Source: Pandoraea commovens (GTDB lineage Bacteria; Pseudomonadota; Gammaproteobacteria; Burkholderiales; Burkholderiaceae). Taken from it: a DNA stretch of 64,000 nt. The notes under the pieces are model-generated. The model was not told the DNA's origin. It made no database searches and worked only from the letters and a program-made list of their open reading frames with translations. Positions 46,902 through 54,859 of this stretch are shown one piece after another (position 1 is the stretch's first letter; each line of letters starts with the position of its first letter). The stretch covers positions 1,302,001-1,366,000 of the forward strand of contig NZ_CABPSA010000001.1 in the NCBI RefSeq assembly GCF_902459615.1. The letters are read 5' to 3'. A program made the translations under genes and the position numbers.

Positions 46902-48104
46902 TTAGAAACGGTGACGCAGACCGATGTAGTAGCTCATCTGGTTATCGAAACCGTTGAGCTTCACACCGTTGCCGCCGGTCCAGTTAGTGGTCGTGGTGCC
47001 GAACAGACCGCTCCAGCCGCCGTCGACGCGCTCGTAGGCGGTGGCGAAGTAGACGTCGGTTCGCTTCGAGAGGAAGTAATCGATGACGCCGTAGAGCGTC
47101 TGGCGCTTGCCGCTGAAATTGACCGCCGTGGTGTTGTTGTACATATAGGCGGCGATGAATTGCCACGACGGGCTGAGCAGATAGGTCGCACCGAGTGTGA
47201 AGAACTGATCGCGTCGAGCGGCGGAGAACACTGAGCCGATGGCGGCTACGGTGGTGGGTGTGGCGGCCGTGCTCATGTTGGTGATCGACGCGTAGTCGAC
47301 ACCGCCGTTGGTCACGTCGAAGCCGGGATCGCGCTGGCTTTGCAGGTAGTCCGCATGAAACTTCCATTGACCGTAGCTGACTTTGCCGCCGAGCGACCAC
47401 GTCTTCGCGGTGCGGCTTTGCGAGTCGTGCGTCTGCTGCAACTGGCCGGTGAAGACGTTGCCGTTTTGCTCCCACGACACACCACCCGATGCGGATGAAC
47501 GCGCGGAGCCTTGCCCGGCGATGCCACCGAACGCGTATTGCAGGTTCACGCCGAACGGGCCGAACTTCTTCGTCCAGGTGAGTGCGTTGTTGTAGCGCTG
47601 ACCTGTCAGGAAGACGAGCCACGAGTTCGTGGGCGGTGCACCGATGAAGATCGGATCGACCATCGAAATGGCGACGACGGCCCCGGTGTATTGACGCCCG
47701 AACGCGAGTTCACCCCATCCGCCTTGCAGCGCGACGAACGCCTGACGTCCGAAGAGTTGACCTTGCTGATCGAAGGTGCCGGCTTGCGAGTTGAAGCCGT
47801 TCTCGAGCACGAAGCGGGCTTTCATCCCGCCGCCGAGGTCTTCGATGCCTTGCAGACCAAAGCGGCTGGCGGAGAGGAAGCCTTCTCCGGCCTGATTGAC
47901 GGAGTAGATGCGTCCGCCAGTGGGGCTGGCGTGGTTTTGCGAGACGATGGCCGATTCGATCAGGCCGTAGAGCGTGACGCTCGACTGGGCGTGCGCGGGT
48001 GCAGCGACACTTGCGAGGAGTAGAGCAACACTGGCGGCACTGGCCGCACCGGCAGCACCAGTGAAAGGCAGCAGTTTTGACGTTTTGCGCGAGGAGTGCG
48101 TCAT
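46902..48104 (-). CDS. Gram-negative trimeric porin (OmpC/Burkholderia type)
   Basis: 400-residue outer-membrane beta-barrel. A signal peptide ends in APAHAQ, then SSVTLYGLIESAIVSQN begins the barrel, and the C-terminus MSYYIGLRHRF ends in the aromatic residue needed for BAM assembly. It lies just upstream of gntR on the same strand and shares its operator, so it probably admits the operon substrate. Its leader is long: the predicted promoter is about 350 bp upstream. Confidence 0.9.
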   Translation of the reverse strand: MTHSSRKTSKLLPFTGAAGAASAASVALLLASVAAPAHAQSSVTLYGLIESAIVSQNHASPTGGRIYSVNQAGEGFLSASRFGLQGIEDLGGGMKARFVLENGFNSQAGTFDQQGQLFGRQAFVALQGGWGELAFGRQYTGAVVAISMVDPIFIGAPPTNSWLVFLTGQRYNNALTWTKKFGPFGVNLQYAFGGIAGQGSARSSASGGVSWEQNGNVFTGQLQQTHDSQSRTAKTWSLGGKVSYGQWKFHADYLQSQRDPGFDVTNGGVDYASITNMSTAATPTTVAAIGSVFSAARRDQFFTLGATYLLSPSWQFIAAYMYNNTTAVNFSGKRQTLYGVIDYFLSKRTDVYFATAYERVDGGWSGLFGTTTTNWTGGNGVKLNGFDNQMSYYIGLRHRF

Positions 48105-48460
48105 GAGGTTGGGCGTCTTTCTTGTTGTTGAGGAAAACAGCGCCCCACGACGCCGTGCGTCGACCGTTGCGACGAGTCCGGTGTTGCTTTGGACTCGCTC
48201 GCGTCACGTATCGAATCGCGAGGGCGCACGACGCCGCGGCGCGCTCACGAGTGGCGCGTCGTCCGGCATGGGGCGAATGGGGTGAGCGCGGCGGCGTCGG
48301 ATGCGATTTGTCACAAAGGATGAACGTGACAAACGCGGTGAACGCACGCACGCGCCGAGAGGCGGCGAGTTACTCGCGCAGCACGCGATGAACGCGCTGT
48401 GCCGCTCGCATACGGGCGGACGTCAGCATAGGCAGGGAGGAACGAGTCATCATGGCGACG
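48105..48460 (-). other. Long porin leader region
   Basis: About 350 bp between the predicted porin promoter and its ATG. It holds a 27-codon ATG-initiated frame (48370-48453) that starts where transcription should start. No other gene is supported here. Confidence 0.35.
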
Positions 48461-48526
48461 ACTCTAGGAGGGCCAATTTGTAGCGTCAATGGAACAAATG
48501 CCAATCCCGGTTGTTCTATCGGGAAA
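48461..48526 (-). promoter_or_regulatory. Porin promoter with the shared GntR-type operator
   Basis: Minus-strand -35 TTGACG (48484-48489) and -10 TAGAGT (48461-48466), 17 bp apart. Half-sites ATGGAACA (48489-48496) and TGTTCTAT (48512-48519) are 15 bp apart and followed by CGGGAAA, the same geometry as the gntR promoter. Confidence 0.65.
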
Positions 48527-48714
48527 TTCCTGAGACATCGTCAGCGCGGCGTTTTGCTCGATGGAAATGCGTAGATAGGCCGTCAATCTTGTGGGAGTTG
48601 GATCAAGTTTCGATGGGAGTGATCCGACCCGGCCGCGTAGGCGAGCATCGAATAGGCTCGCAGGGAATTCGGATTCGCGGCACAACCACCCTTTGCCCGG
48701 GATCTCCTTCGCAC

Positions 48715-49008
48715 TCACTTCATTCGAAGGTCTCCCGAATTACGTAACGTCTTGCGATCACGCCTCACTCGCTCCAATATCGGCGACGAATGACCGTGAT
48801 CCTCATCAGTCATTCCTGTCCCCAGCCAATACGCGTATTTCGGCCAGTTTTTGCAAAGTGCGAGAATCGCCTCCTCCGTCGCACGTTGACGTCCCTCATA
48901 AATGCTGCGCCAGGTCTGCGCTTGCAGTCCACTCAGCTCCTCTAGCGCCTTGAACCTGCGATGGCGCGGGACAACCGTGTCGACGATCTCTTTGATTCTG
49001 TCGCGAAT
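48715..49008 (-). CDS. Phage-type regulator, apparent ATT start
   Basis: 97-residue protein homologous without gaps to the regulator at 55761-56039: both share RxRIxE, QRxTxE, KxWP, AYWLxTGxTDE and GHxSPxLE. Such proteins are small HTH-like repressors of filamentous prophages. An AAGGAGG (49014-49020) lies 5 bp ahead of ATT at 49008, and that ATT aligns exactly with the ATG of the paralogue. A longer in-frame reading from 49152 would pass through sequence homologous to the region upstream of abiE and is unlikely to be coding. It stands at the edge of the phage relic and may still be expressed. Confidence 0.6.
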   Translation of the reverse strand: MRDRIKEIVDTVVPRHRRFKALEELSGLQAQTWRSIYEGRQRATEEAILALCKNWPKYAYWLGTGMTDEDHGHSSPILERVRRDRKTLRNSGDLRMK

Positions 49009-49031
49009 ATCGACCTCCTTAAAGCCACAAG

Positions 49032-49112
49032 ATTGGGATGCCGAGCGCAATGACCGTACTCGCGTGAGTCGCAAAGCAAGCGAACGCACCACGGCGACTC
49101 GGATTCTTCGAA
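49032..49112 (+). repeat. 81-bp repeat, copy 1 (upstream region of abiE)
   Basis: Gapless match to 52925-53005, which lies just before the abiE promoter. Starts ATTGGGATGCC and ends TTCGAA in both. Confidence 0.85.
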
Positions 49113-49116
49113 AGAG

Positions 49117-49167
49117 GCGGTACGTGCTCTGGCATGGATGGGCCAAGCCCACGTGACCAAGTCGTTA
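49117..49167 (+). pseudogene. abiEi fragment
   Basis: 51 bp nearly identical to 53487-53537, codons 145-161 of abiEi (AVRALAWMGQAHVTKSL). It follows the 81-bp repeat after only 4 bp, so relative to the intact locus about 480 bp (promoter, operator and first 144 codons) are deleted. The sequence then switches to the rep leader. Confidence 0.8.
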
Positions 49168-49188
49168 GCTCCCGGGGAAATCCGGATG

Positions 49189-49221
49189 AAAAAAAGGCCC
49201 CGGTTGAAATACACCGGGGCC
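49189..49221 (-). terminator. Minus-strand terminator ahead of the rep relic
   Basis: GGCCCCGG / CCGGGGCC 8-bp stem with a 10-nt loop and seven T on the minus strand. Conserved at 62417-62447 ahead of the intact rep gene. Confidence 0.7.
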
Positions 49222-49263
49222 AAGACTTTCTCCGCGATGACGCATGACAGAGGAGGATCTGCC

Positions 49264-49466
49264 ATGCAGGAACCGAGTGTAGTGAACGATGCCGCCTTTG
49301 GGAGGGAGTGGGTCGATCTGGGATGGGTCAGGTGGAGGCCGCAGTCACGCGATTCGACCGCCACATGGGCGCTCCGGCGCTTCATGCGATGCCGAATGCG
49401 AAGCGCGGCGAATTCGAAAATTCGGAAAATAACCAAATGGCGGCGGCCCAACGAGCCAAGCGGCAG
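49264..49466 (+). pseudogene. Truncated, frameshifted filamentous-phage rep gene
   Basis: Matches the first 70 or so codons of the Rep gene at 62491, with the same AGGAGG and ATGCAGGAACC start. A 13-bp deletion after GGGAGGGAGTGG shifts the frame, and homology stops at 49466 after AGCCAAGCGGCAG. The catalytic half is gone. Confidence 0.85.
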
Positions 49467-49559
49467 CATTAACCGTAGCCACCCCGCTCCCGGTAGTGCG
49501 CAAAGATCGCCGGCAGCGGCGCCTTGACCGACACCATATCCAGCCTCCTTCAGCCGGCA

Positions 49560-49674
49560 CCTCAATTTCGCGTGCCCATGTGGATGCCTGCGCCTTCGCC
49601 CGAAACGATTTTGCTATACTCTTGCCCTCACGTCGTACCTGCAAGAACGATGCTATTGCGTCCCGCAGGATCAC
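49560..49674 (-). pseudogene. Tyrosine integrase N-terminal fragment
   Basis: In-frame VRREGKSIAKSFRAKAQASTWAREIE resembles the arm-binding N-terminus of phage and island integrases (R-x-G-K-x-x-x-K-[ST]-F-x-x-K-A-x-A-x-x-W-A). Homology ends there; no catalytic domain follows. Confidence 0.45.
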
Positions 49675-49682
49675 ATCCAGTC

Positions 49683-49768
49683 TCTCCCTGTAGTTCAGTT
49701 AATAGAATGACAAGATAAATAACTGATTCTCAAGGGAATTCGAATTTGCTGTAGCAAATTTGTAGCAC
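49683..49768 (+). other. tRNA-like remnant, possible attachment-site relic
   Basis: TGTAGTTCAGTTAATAGAAT has the spacing and paired stem (GTTC/GAAT) of a tRNA D-arm, and GAATTCGAATTTG resembles a T-arm, but no acceptor or anticodon stem pairs. Adjacent to the integrase fragment. Confidence 0.3.
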
Positions 49769-49837
49769 TTGTAATGCGCGGCGGGTTGTGTATACGGCTG
49801 TGGAAATGGCTTTGTTTTTGGGGCTGAATCTTCCATA

Positions 49838-49896
49838 TTTGGGCGCTCGAAATCCAGAATTTATGAGCATTTTGCCCCGCCTTCCCGAGCGCCAAA
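49838..49896. repeat. Imperfect inverted repeat in AT-rich gap
   Basis: TTTGGGCGCTCG and CGAGCGCCAAA with a 36-nt spacer. The surrounding 49.47-50.13 kb has no gene I can support; 49.70-49.93 kb is notably AT-rich for this genome. Confidence 0.4.
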
Positions 49897-50131
49897 TCTC
49901 AGACGTTTCCTTATTGGTTTAACCGTTGGAGCAAACCAAAAGCGCGCGGCATACGCACTAGCTCTCCGAGCACTCAAATCGTTGGTGCAGCAATACAGAT
50001 ATGCCGAACAAGGTTGGGCTGCGCATTGTTCGCCTCGCGGAGAGCAAGTGGCGGTGGACTTTCCCGAGCACCCAACGCGTCACGGATGGCATCCCTTTCC
50101 GGCCAGAAGCGGACCTTCAATGTGCGGGATG

Positions 50132-50330
50132 CTAAAGGCCACTTTCTGCCCGGAAGCGCCCCCCCTGCGCCAACGCGTCTTTGCCTCCTGAAGTCACCGC
50201 CATCGTCGTCGTGTTGCTGCCATCCGTGTGCACAAAGCCCTTGTGGTCGGCCCACTCCTGAATCAGCGTGCCGTCCGGGATGGGCTGACCACTACAAAGC
50301 GCATCAGTAAGTCTTTTGGTACGTGGTAGA
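50132..50330 (-). pseudogene. Unidentified gene fragment
   Basis: An open minus-strand frame without a usable start reads plausibly as protein (RTKRLTDALCSGQPIPDG, then IQEWADHKGFVHTDGSNTTT) and ends at a TAG at 50132. I do not recognise it; it looks like the C-terminal end of a decayed gene left by island rearrangement. Confidence 0.3.
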
Positions 50331-50361
50331 TTAGTGCACCTAACTTATACAATCTCGGTTT

Positions 50362-52197
50362 ATGGCAACTGCAACCATTGTCCCTTCGCTCTCCTCTTGT
50401 CTTGGCAGAATGTGCCCGGGTGAGAAGCGCCTTGCCGAACGACTGGAACAGAAGCTAGATGACGATTACAAAGTTTGGTACGACGTACGAATCGCCTCGC
50501 TCGACAAATATCCGGACTTTGTAATCCTGCACCCATCACATGGGTTGCTTGTGCTCGAAGTGAAGGATTGGCGACCAAGCACCATCAATGTTGCAACGCC
50601 AGGCGATTGGATCATCCACGGTGATTTTGGTCCGAAAGAGGTCACCAATCCGCTTGAACAGGCCAGGCGCTACGTTACGGGTATCATCCGCGCCCTTGAG
50701 CGCGATCCGCAGCTTGTGAATTCGCTGGGGCACCCGCATCAAGGGAAGCTGCGGTTTCCGTGGGCGTACGGTGTGGTGTTTCCGTTCATGACGCGTAAGC
50801 AGTTCGTGGAAGGGCAGTTGGATAATGCGATTCCGCCGGAACGTGTGATCTGCTCCGATGAGATGACTGAATCGGTGGATGCAGAGCGTTTTCAGGAACG
50901 CCTGTGGAACATGTTCTCGTATCGGTTTCGAGATAAGTTGACCCTGCCGCAGATCGACCGGGTGCGCTGGATTCTCTTTCCAGAAATTCGCGTCTCGTCC
51001 AAGCAGCAGGAGCTGTTTGGCGATGAGCCTGAGTTGCCAGATATTATGGCAGTGATGGACATGCAGCAGGAGCAGCTCGCACGAAGCTTGGGGGACGGTC
51101 ACCGCGTTATCCACGGCGTGGCAGGATCGGGCAAGACGATGATTCTTGGTTACCGTGCCGAGTACCTCGCGGGTGCGTCTGAGAAGCCCGTTCTGATTCT
51201 GTGTTTCAGTGAGCCGTTGTCCAAGCGTTTGAAAAGCTGGATGGAGGCCAAGGGCCTGTCGGAGAAGGTATCCGTTCGCCACTTCCACGGCTGGTGCTTC
51301 GATCAACTAAAGACCTACAACCAGCCTCGTCCCAGTGCGGAAGGAGAGGCATTCTTTCCAGCGTTAGTCCAGCGCGTGATCGACAGTGTCGACCGTGGAC
51401 ATATCCCAAGCAATCAGTATGGCGCCGTGTTGATTGATGAAGGGCACGATTTTGAGCCGGATTGGTTTAAGCTCGTGGTGCAGATGGTATCGCCCGAGAG
51501 CAATCACCTGTTGGTTCTGTATGACGATGCGCAGTCGATCTTCAAGCGGTCAAGCCACCGGGGTTTCAGCTTCAAGAGTGTCGGAGTGCAGGCTCAGGGG
51601 CGCACGACGATTCTTAAGATCAACTACCGCAATACCCGGCAGATTCTCGAACTGGCAGCGCTGATTGCCAAGGACATCCTAGACCCGAAGGCCACCGATG
51701 ACGATGGCGTGCCGCTGATTCGTCCGGTTAGCTGTGGACGTGACGGGCCCAATCCACAGCTCATCAAGCTGCCATCCATCAAAGACGAGGCGGTTGAGAT
51801 CGCTCGCTGTTTGGCGCAAGCTCATCAACAAGGGGTTGCCTGGCAGGACATGGCAATCGTCTATCGCACCTGGTCGGTAGGGCAGACCTGTGTCGATTCA
51901 TTGGTTCGATCCAAAATTCCATACCAATGGCAGCAACGTGACAAGAAGTCCTATTCACCGACTGCCGATGCGGTGACGGTGCTGACCATGCATGCCAGCA
52001 AGGGACTCGAATACCCCTTTGTTGCGATCCCTGGGGTGGGGTTGCTGTCGGCTGAAGCAGCCGATCTCGAACAGGAGGCGCGGCTGTTCTATATTGCAGC
52101 GACGCGGGCCACACATCAACTGGTGGTGACGGGCAGCGGCGAGTCCCTGTTCATGAAGAAGCTGTTTCCAGCAGCCCCACAACCCACCGCGAACTGA
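50362..52197 (+). CDS. NERD nuclease-UvrD-like helicase fusion
   Basis: 611-residue protein with an N-terminal NERD nuclease-related domain (D52 in PDFVILH, E66 and K68 in LVLEVKDW, the PD-(D/E)xK pattern) fused to a superfamily 1 helicase. Walker A GVAGSGKT is at 252-259, Walker B VLIDEGHDF near 357, and the helicase motif TMHASKGLEYPF near the C-terminus. Such fusions occur in mobile islands and some act in anti-phage defence; that role is inferred. The membrane-protein gene follows after 8 bp. GC content is lower than the chromosomal genes and codon use is more relaxed, as expected of transferred DNA. Confidence 0.82.
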   Translation: MATATIVPSLSSCLGRMCPGEKRLAERLEQKLDDDYKVWYDVRIASLDKYPDFVILHPSHGLLVLEVKDWRPSTINVATPGDWIIHGDFGPKEVTNPLEQARRYVTGIIRALERDPQLVNSLGHPHQGKLRFPWAYGVVFPFMTRKQFVEGQLDNAIPPERVICSDEMTESVDAERFQERLWNMFSYRFRDKLTLPQIDRVRWILFPEIRVSSKQQELFGDEPELPDIMAVMDMQQEQLARSLGDGHRVIHGVAGSGKTMILGYRAEYLAGASEKPVLILCFSEPLSKRLKSWMEAKGLSEKVSVRHFHGWCFDQLKTYNQPRPSAEGEAFFPALVQRVIDSVDRGHIPSNQYGAVLIDEGHDFEPDWFKLVVQMVSPESNHLLVLYDDAQSIFKRSSHRGFSFKSVGVQAQGRTTILKINYRNTRQILELAALIAKDILDPKATDDDGVPLIRPVSCGRDGPNPQLIKLPSIKDEAVEIARCLAQAHQQGVAWQDMAIVYRTWSVGQTCVDSLVRSKIPYQWQQRDKKSYSPTADAVTVLTMHASKGLEYPFVAIPGVGLLSAEAADLEQEARLFYIAATRATHQLVVTGSGESLFMKKLFPAAPQPTAN

Positions 52198-52205
52198 AAG
52201 GCCGT

Positions 52206-52916
52206 ATGGATCAACGTGTTCGTCCAACAATTCGCAGGCAGGATCTTGACCAGGTGAAAGGGATTGTCCGAAGGCTGACTACCCGAAAACGCCCAGAGCG
52301 CCACAAAAGCCGGTGGGTAGCACGTGTGGAGAATGCCGAGAAGCTGGTCCGCACCCTAGGCGTGATTGGCCTGCTTGAATGCGTGGTGCTCGCTATCGTG
52401 AGCCGCATCTTCGAGAGCCCTGCGCTGGCCCAAACCGTCCTTGCCATGAGCATACTGGTCACGCTGCTCGGAATTGCCTTGCTCATTTCCCCCGTCGTGC
52501 TCTCCGTCCCGTTCTTTCGAGCGTTGTACCGAACGCCGTTCTCGCCTTTGCTCGATTCATTAGATGACGACATGGCATTGGACCTGCCGATGGTACTGGA
52601 GTTGACGGAGTGTGACGGTGAGGCTGTCGAGTATGTGCTTGCGCACTACCGACATCAGCGCAACGCATTTGAGAAGCGAGGGATGATGCTGGCGGGGGCG
52701 TTGGACAAAATTGGCTTCTTCCCCGCCCTTGTTGCCTTTGCAATGCTCATGATCCCGGCATGGGGGCATCTTGATGCATGGGTACAGAGCTTTGCGTTGC
52801 TTGTGCCAGCGTTCCACTTTCTGAATCTGCTCGGCTATGGGCTGACGCAAGAAATGGATCGTACGATTGCGTTGCTCGAGTACAGCCTCACTGCTCGCAA
52901 GCGAGCCGACGGTTAA
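52206..52916 (+). CDS. Membrane protein paired with the NERD-helicase
   Basis: 236-residue protein with a basic N-terminus (about 45 residues) and four predicted membrane segments at about 50-70, 78-103, 165-185 and 190-210, separated by an acidic soluble stretch (LLDSLDDDMALDLPMVLEL). No family recognised. ATG 52206 is 8 bp after the helicase stop, so the two are one operon and probably one module. Confidence 0.7.
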   Translation: MDQRVRPTIRRQDLDQVKGIVRRLTTRKRPERHKSRWVARVENAEKLVRTLGVIGLLECVVLAIVSRIFESPALAQTVLAMSILVTLLGIALLISPVVLSVPFFRALYRTPFSPLLDSLDDDMALDLPMVLELTECDGEAVEYVLAHYRHQRNAFEKRGMMLAGALDKIGFFPALVAFAMLMIPAWGHLDAWVQSFALLVPAFHFLNLLGYGLTQEMDRTIALLEYSLTARKRADG

Positions 52917-52924
52917 GCCGAGAA

Positions 52925-53005
52925 ATTGGGATGCCAAGCGCAATGACCTCACTCGCGTGAGTCGCAAAGCAGGCGAGCGAGCCATCACGACTCGGAAGCT
53001 TCGAA
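52925..53005 (+). repeat. 81-bp repeat, copy 2
   Basis: Gapless homologue of 49032-49112, lying between the membrane-protein stop and the abiE promoter. Confidence 0.85.
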
Positions 53006-53010
53006 TTTAA

Positions 53011-53039
53011 TGTCAGAAACTAGAGTATAATATCTGACA
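53011..53039 (+). promoter_or_regulatory. abiE promoter with palindromic operator
   Basis: TGTCAGA (53011-53017) and TCTGACA (53033-53039) form a perfect inverted repeat around TATAAT (53026-53031), 16 bp before the abiEi ATG. AbiEi-type antitoxins autorepress by binding inverted repeats at their own promoter, which fits. Confidence 0.7.
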
Positions 53040-53054
53040 AAATGGACCTCATCG

Positions 53055-53651
53055 ATGACTAAGCTACCCGAAACCATTCGCCTGCACGCCAGCTCGCTTT
53101 CTGAGGGCAGCGTCCTGTCGCCTAAGGAATTCCTGCATTTGGGAAGTCGAGCGGCTATTGATCAAGCGTTTTCGCGTCTTACGAAATCTGGCGAGCTTCT
53201 TCGGGTGGCCCGTGGCGTGTACGTTTCACCGATTTCGGGTAGGTTTGGCACTCGCCCACCGGCACCCGAAAAGGTTGTACGTGCGTTCGCGGAGAAGTCT
53301 GGCGAAGTCGTGGTGTCTCACGGCGCAAATTCGGCAAATGCCCTCGGATTGACGCAGCAGGTCCCCACTCGGGAGGTATTTCTATCGTCAGGGCGAAGCC
53401 GAACGCTTCGGCTCGGGCGGTCGGTGGTAGCAATAAAGCATGCACCTCAATGGATGCTTGCGCTGGGAAGCGGGTCAGCAGGAGATGCGGTACGCGCACT
53501 GGCATGGATGGGCCAAGCCCACGTGACCAAGTCGTTAAGCGCGCTCCATAAGCGATTGTCGGCAGACGACTGGAACACGCTCACATCTGCACGCGCGGCC
53601 CTTCCATCTTGGATGGCAAAGGCAATAGGACAGGAATCGTTGCGTGGCTGA
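53055..53651 (+). CDS. abiEi: AbiEi-like antitoxin (DUF6088 type)
   Basis: 198-residue antitoxin and likely autorepressor of a type IV toxin-antitoxin pair. An N-terminal winged HTH (SPKEFLHLGSRAAIDQAFSRLTKSGELLRVARGVY) spans about residues 25-60, and the C-terminal part has VVSHGANSANALGLTQQVPT typical of AbiEi. It overlaps the toxin gene by 8 bp. A deleted piece of the same gene is at 49117. Confidence 0.85.
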   Translation: MTKLPETIRLHASSLSEGSVLSPKEFLHLGSRAAIDQAFSRLTKSGELLRVARGVYVSPISGRFGTRPPAPEKVVRAFAEKSGEVVVSHGANSANALGLTQQVPTREVFLSSGRSRTLRLGRSVVAIKHAPQWMLALGSGSAGDAVRALAWMGQAHVTKSLSALHKRLSADDWNTLTSARAALPSWMAKAIGQESLRG

Positions 53652-54681
53652 GTATTACTTTGATCTCAGCACGGACGAGCAATACGAAGCCTTAGTCTTT
53701 TCCAGCGCGCAGACCGGCAGGCCCCCTCATCTGTTGGAAAAGGACGTATGGGTGGTGTGGGTCTTGCGCGCGCTGTTCACGTCGGCGTTAGCAACGGACC
53801 TCACCTTCAAGGGTGGAACATCTCTATCCAAGGCCTACAAACTCATTGATCGCTTCTCCGAAGACGTTGACCTCACTTACGACATCCGCCGCTTGATCCC
53901 GGATCTGGTCCCTGAGGGCACATCGCTGCCATCAAGCCGCAGCCAGTCCAGCAAATGGACGGCCGCCGTCCGGCGCGCACTTCCTACGTGGATCAATGAA
54001 CAGGTGCTCCCTGTTATCAGCGACGGCCTCACCCGCGAAGGACTCGACGCAACGGTCGGACTTGCCGAAGACTGCACGGACACCGTTTTGCTCCGTTACC
54101 CGGCGCTTGCAAGCGGAACGGGGTATGTCGCCCCAGTCGTCAGACTGGAATTCGGCGGACGCGCGACCGGAGAGCCCCACGCCGAAATGCCCGTGCGGTG
54201 CGACATGGACGGGATTTTGGATAGCGTCTCATTCCCTGATGCAACCCCACTCGTCATGAACTTGTCCCGGACGTTCTGGGAAAAAGCAACCGCTGCCCAC
54301 GTCTATTGCGCGCAAGGAAGAATCCGAGGCGAGCGCTATGCGCGCCACTGGCACGACTTGATGTCGATTGCCGCCAGCAATCAATTCGATAACGTTCTTG
54401 CGGACATGGGTGTCGCGTCGATGGTGGCTGAGCACAAGTCCTGCTTCTTCATCGAGAAAGACAGCGATGGAAACGTGATTGATTATCAACAGGCCGTGTC
54501 AGGAGGTCTGCGAATCGTGCCGGAAGGGCCAGCAAGGGACGCGCTTTGGACGGACTACAGCGCCATGATTGAAGACGACGTTCTGGTCGAAAGCAACGTG
54601 ACGTTCGACGAGTTGATGCTTAGATGCGGGACCATTCAGGACATTCTGAATCGCACTGCTGCGGACACATACGCAGCCTGA
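53644..54681 (+). CDS. abiEii: AbiEii/AbiGii nucleotidyltransferase toxin
   Basis: 345-residue toxin of the DNA polymerase beta-like nucleotidyltransferase fold. Motif I is FKGGTSLSKAY (55-65) and the paired metal Asp residues D74 and D76 are in RFSEDVDL. AbiEii relatives modify the 3' end of tRNA or stall growth on phage infection. Start is GTG at 53644, inside the antitoxin gene (8-bp overlap), a usual arrangement that keeps toxin below antitoxin. Confidence 0.88.
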   Translation: MAEYYFDLSTDEQYEALVFSSAQTGRPPHLLEKDVWVVWVLRALFTSALATDLTFKGGTSLSKAYKLIDRFSEDVDLTYDIRRLIPDLVPEGTSLPSSRSQSSKWTAAVRRALPTWINEQVLPVISDGLTREGLDATVGLAEDCTDTVLLRYPALASGTGYVAPVVRLEFGGRATGEPHAEMPVRCDMDGILDSVSFPDATPLVMNLSRTFWEKATAAHVYCAQGRIRGERYARHWHDLMSIAASNQFDNVLADMGVASMVAEHKSCFFIEKDSDGNVIDYQQAVSGGLRIVPEGPARDALWTDYSAMIEDDVLVESNVTFDELMLRCGTIQDILNRTAADTYAA

Positions 54682-54859
54682 GTACGAAAAACGCTTCGAG
54701 TAGACGGCCGAGAACTTTGCGTAACCTCAATACCGGCACGCAAATAGCGCTTGCGGGGGAAATATCCTTACCTTCGCCTAAGACCAATCCGAATTCCTGC
54801 CCATCGCACATAATTTGCCGCCCGCGTTCTTGTTGCCTGCGTGCGGTCTCTGTAAGCTT

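Noticed and set aside
49264-49527. Second functional Rep
   Set aside because: Frameshift after about 16 codons and loss of the catalytic half.
49683-49768. Functional tRNA gene
   Set aside because: Only D-arm and T-arm resemblance; acceptor and anticodon stems do not pair.
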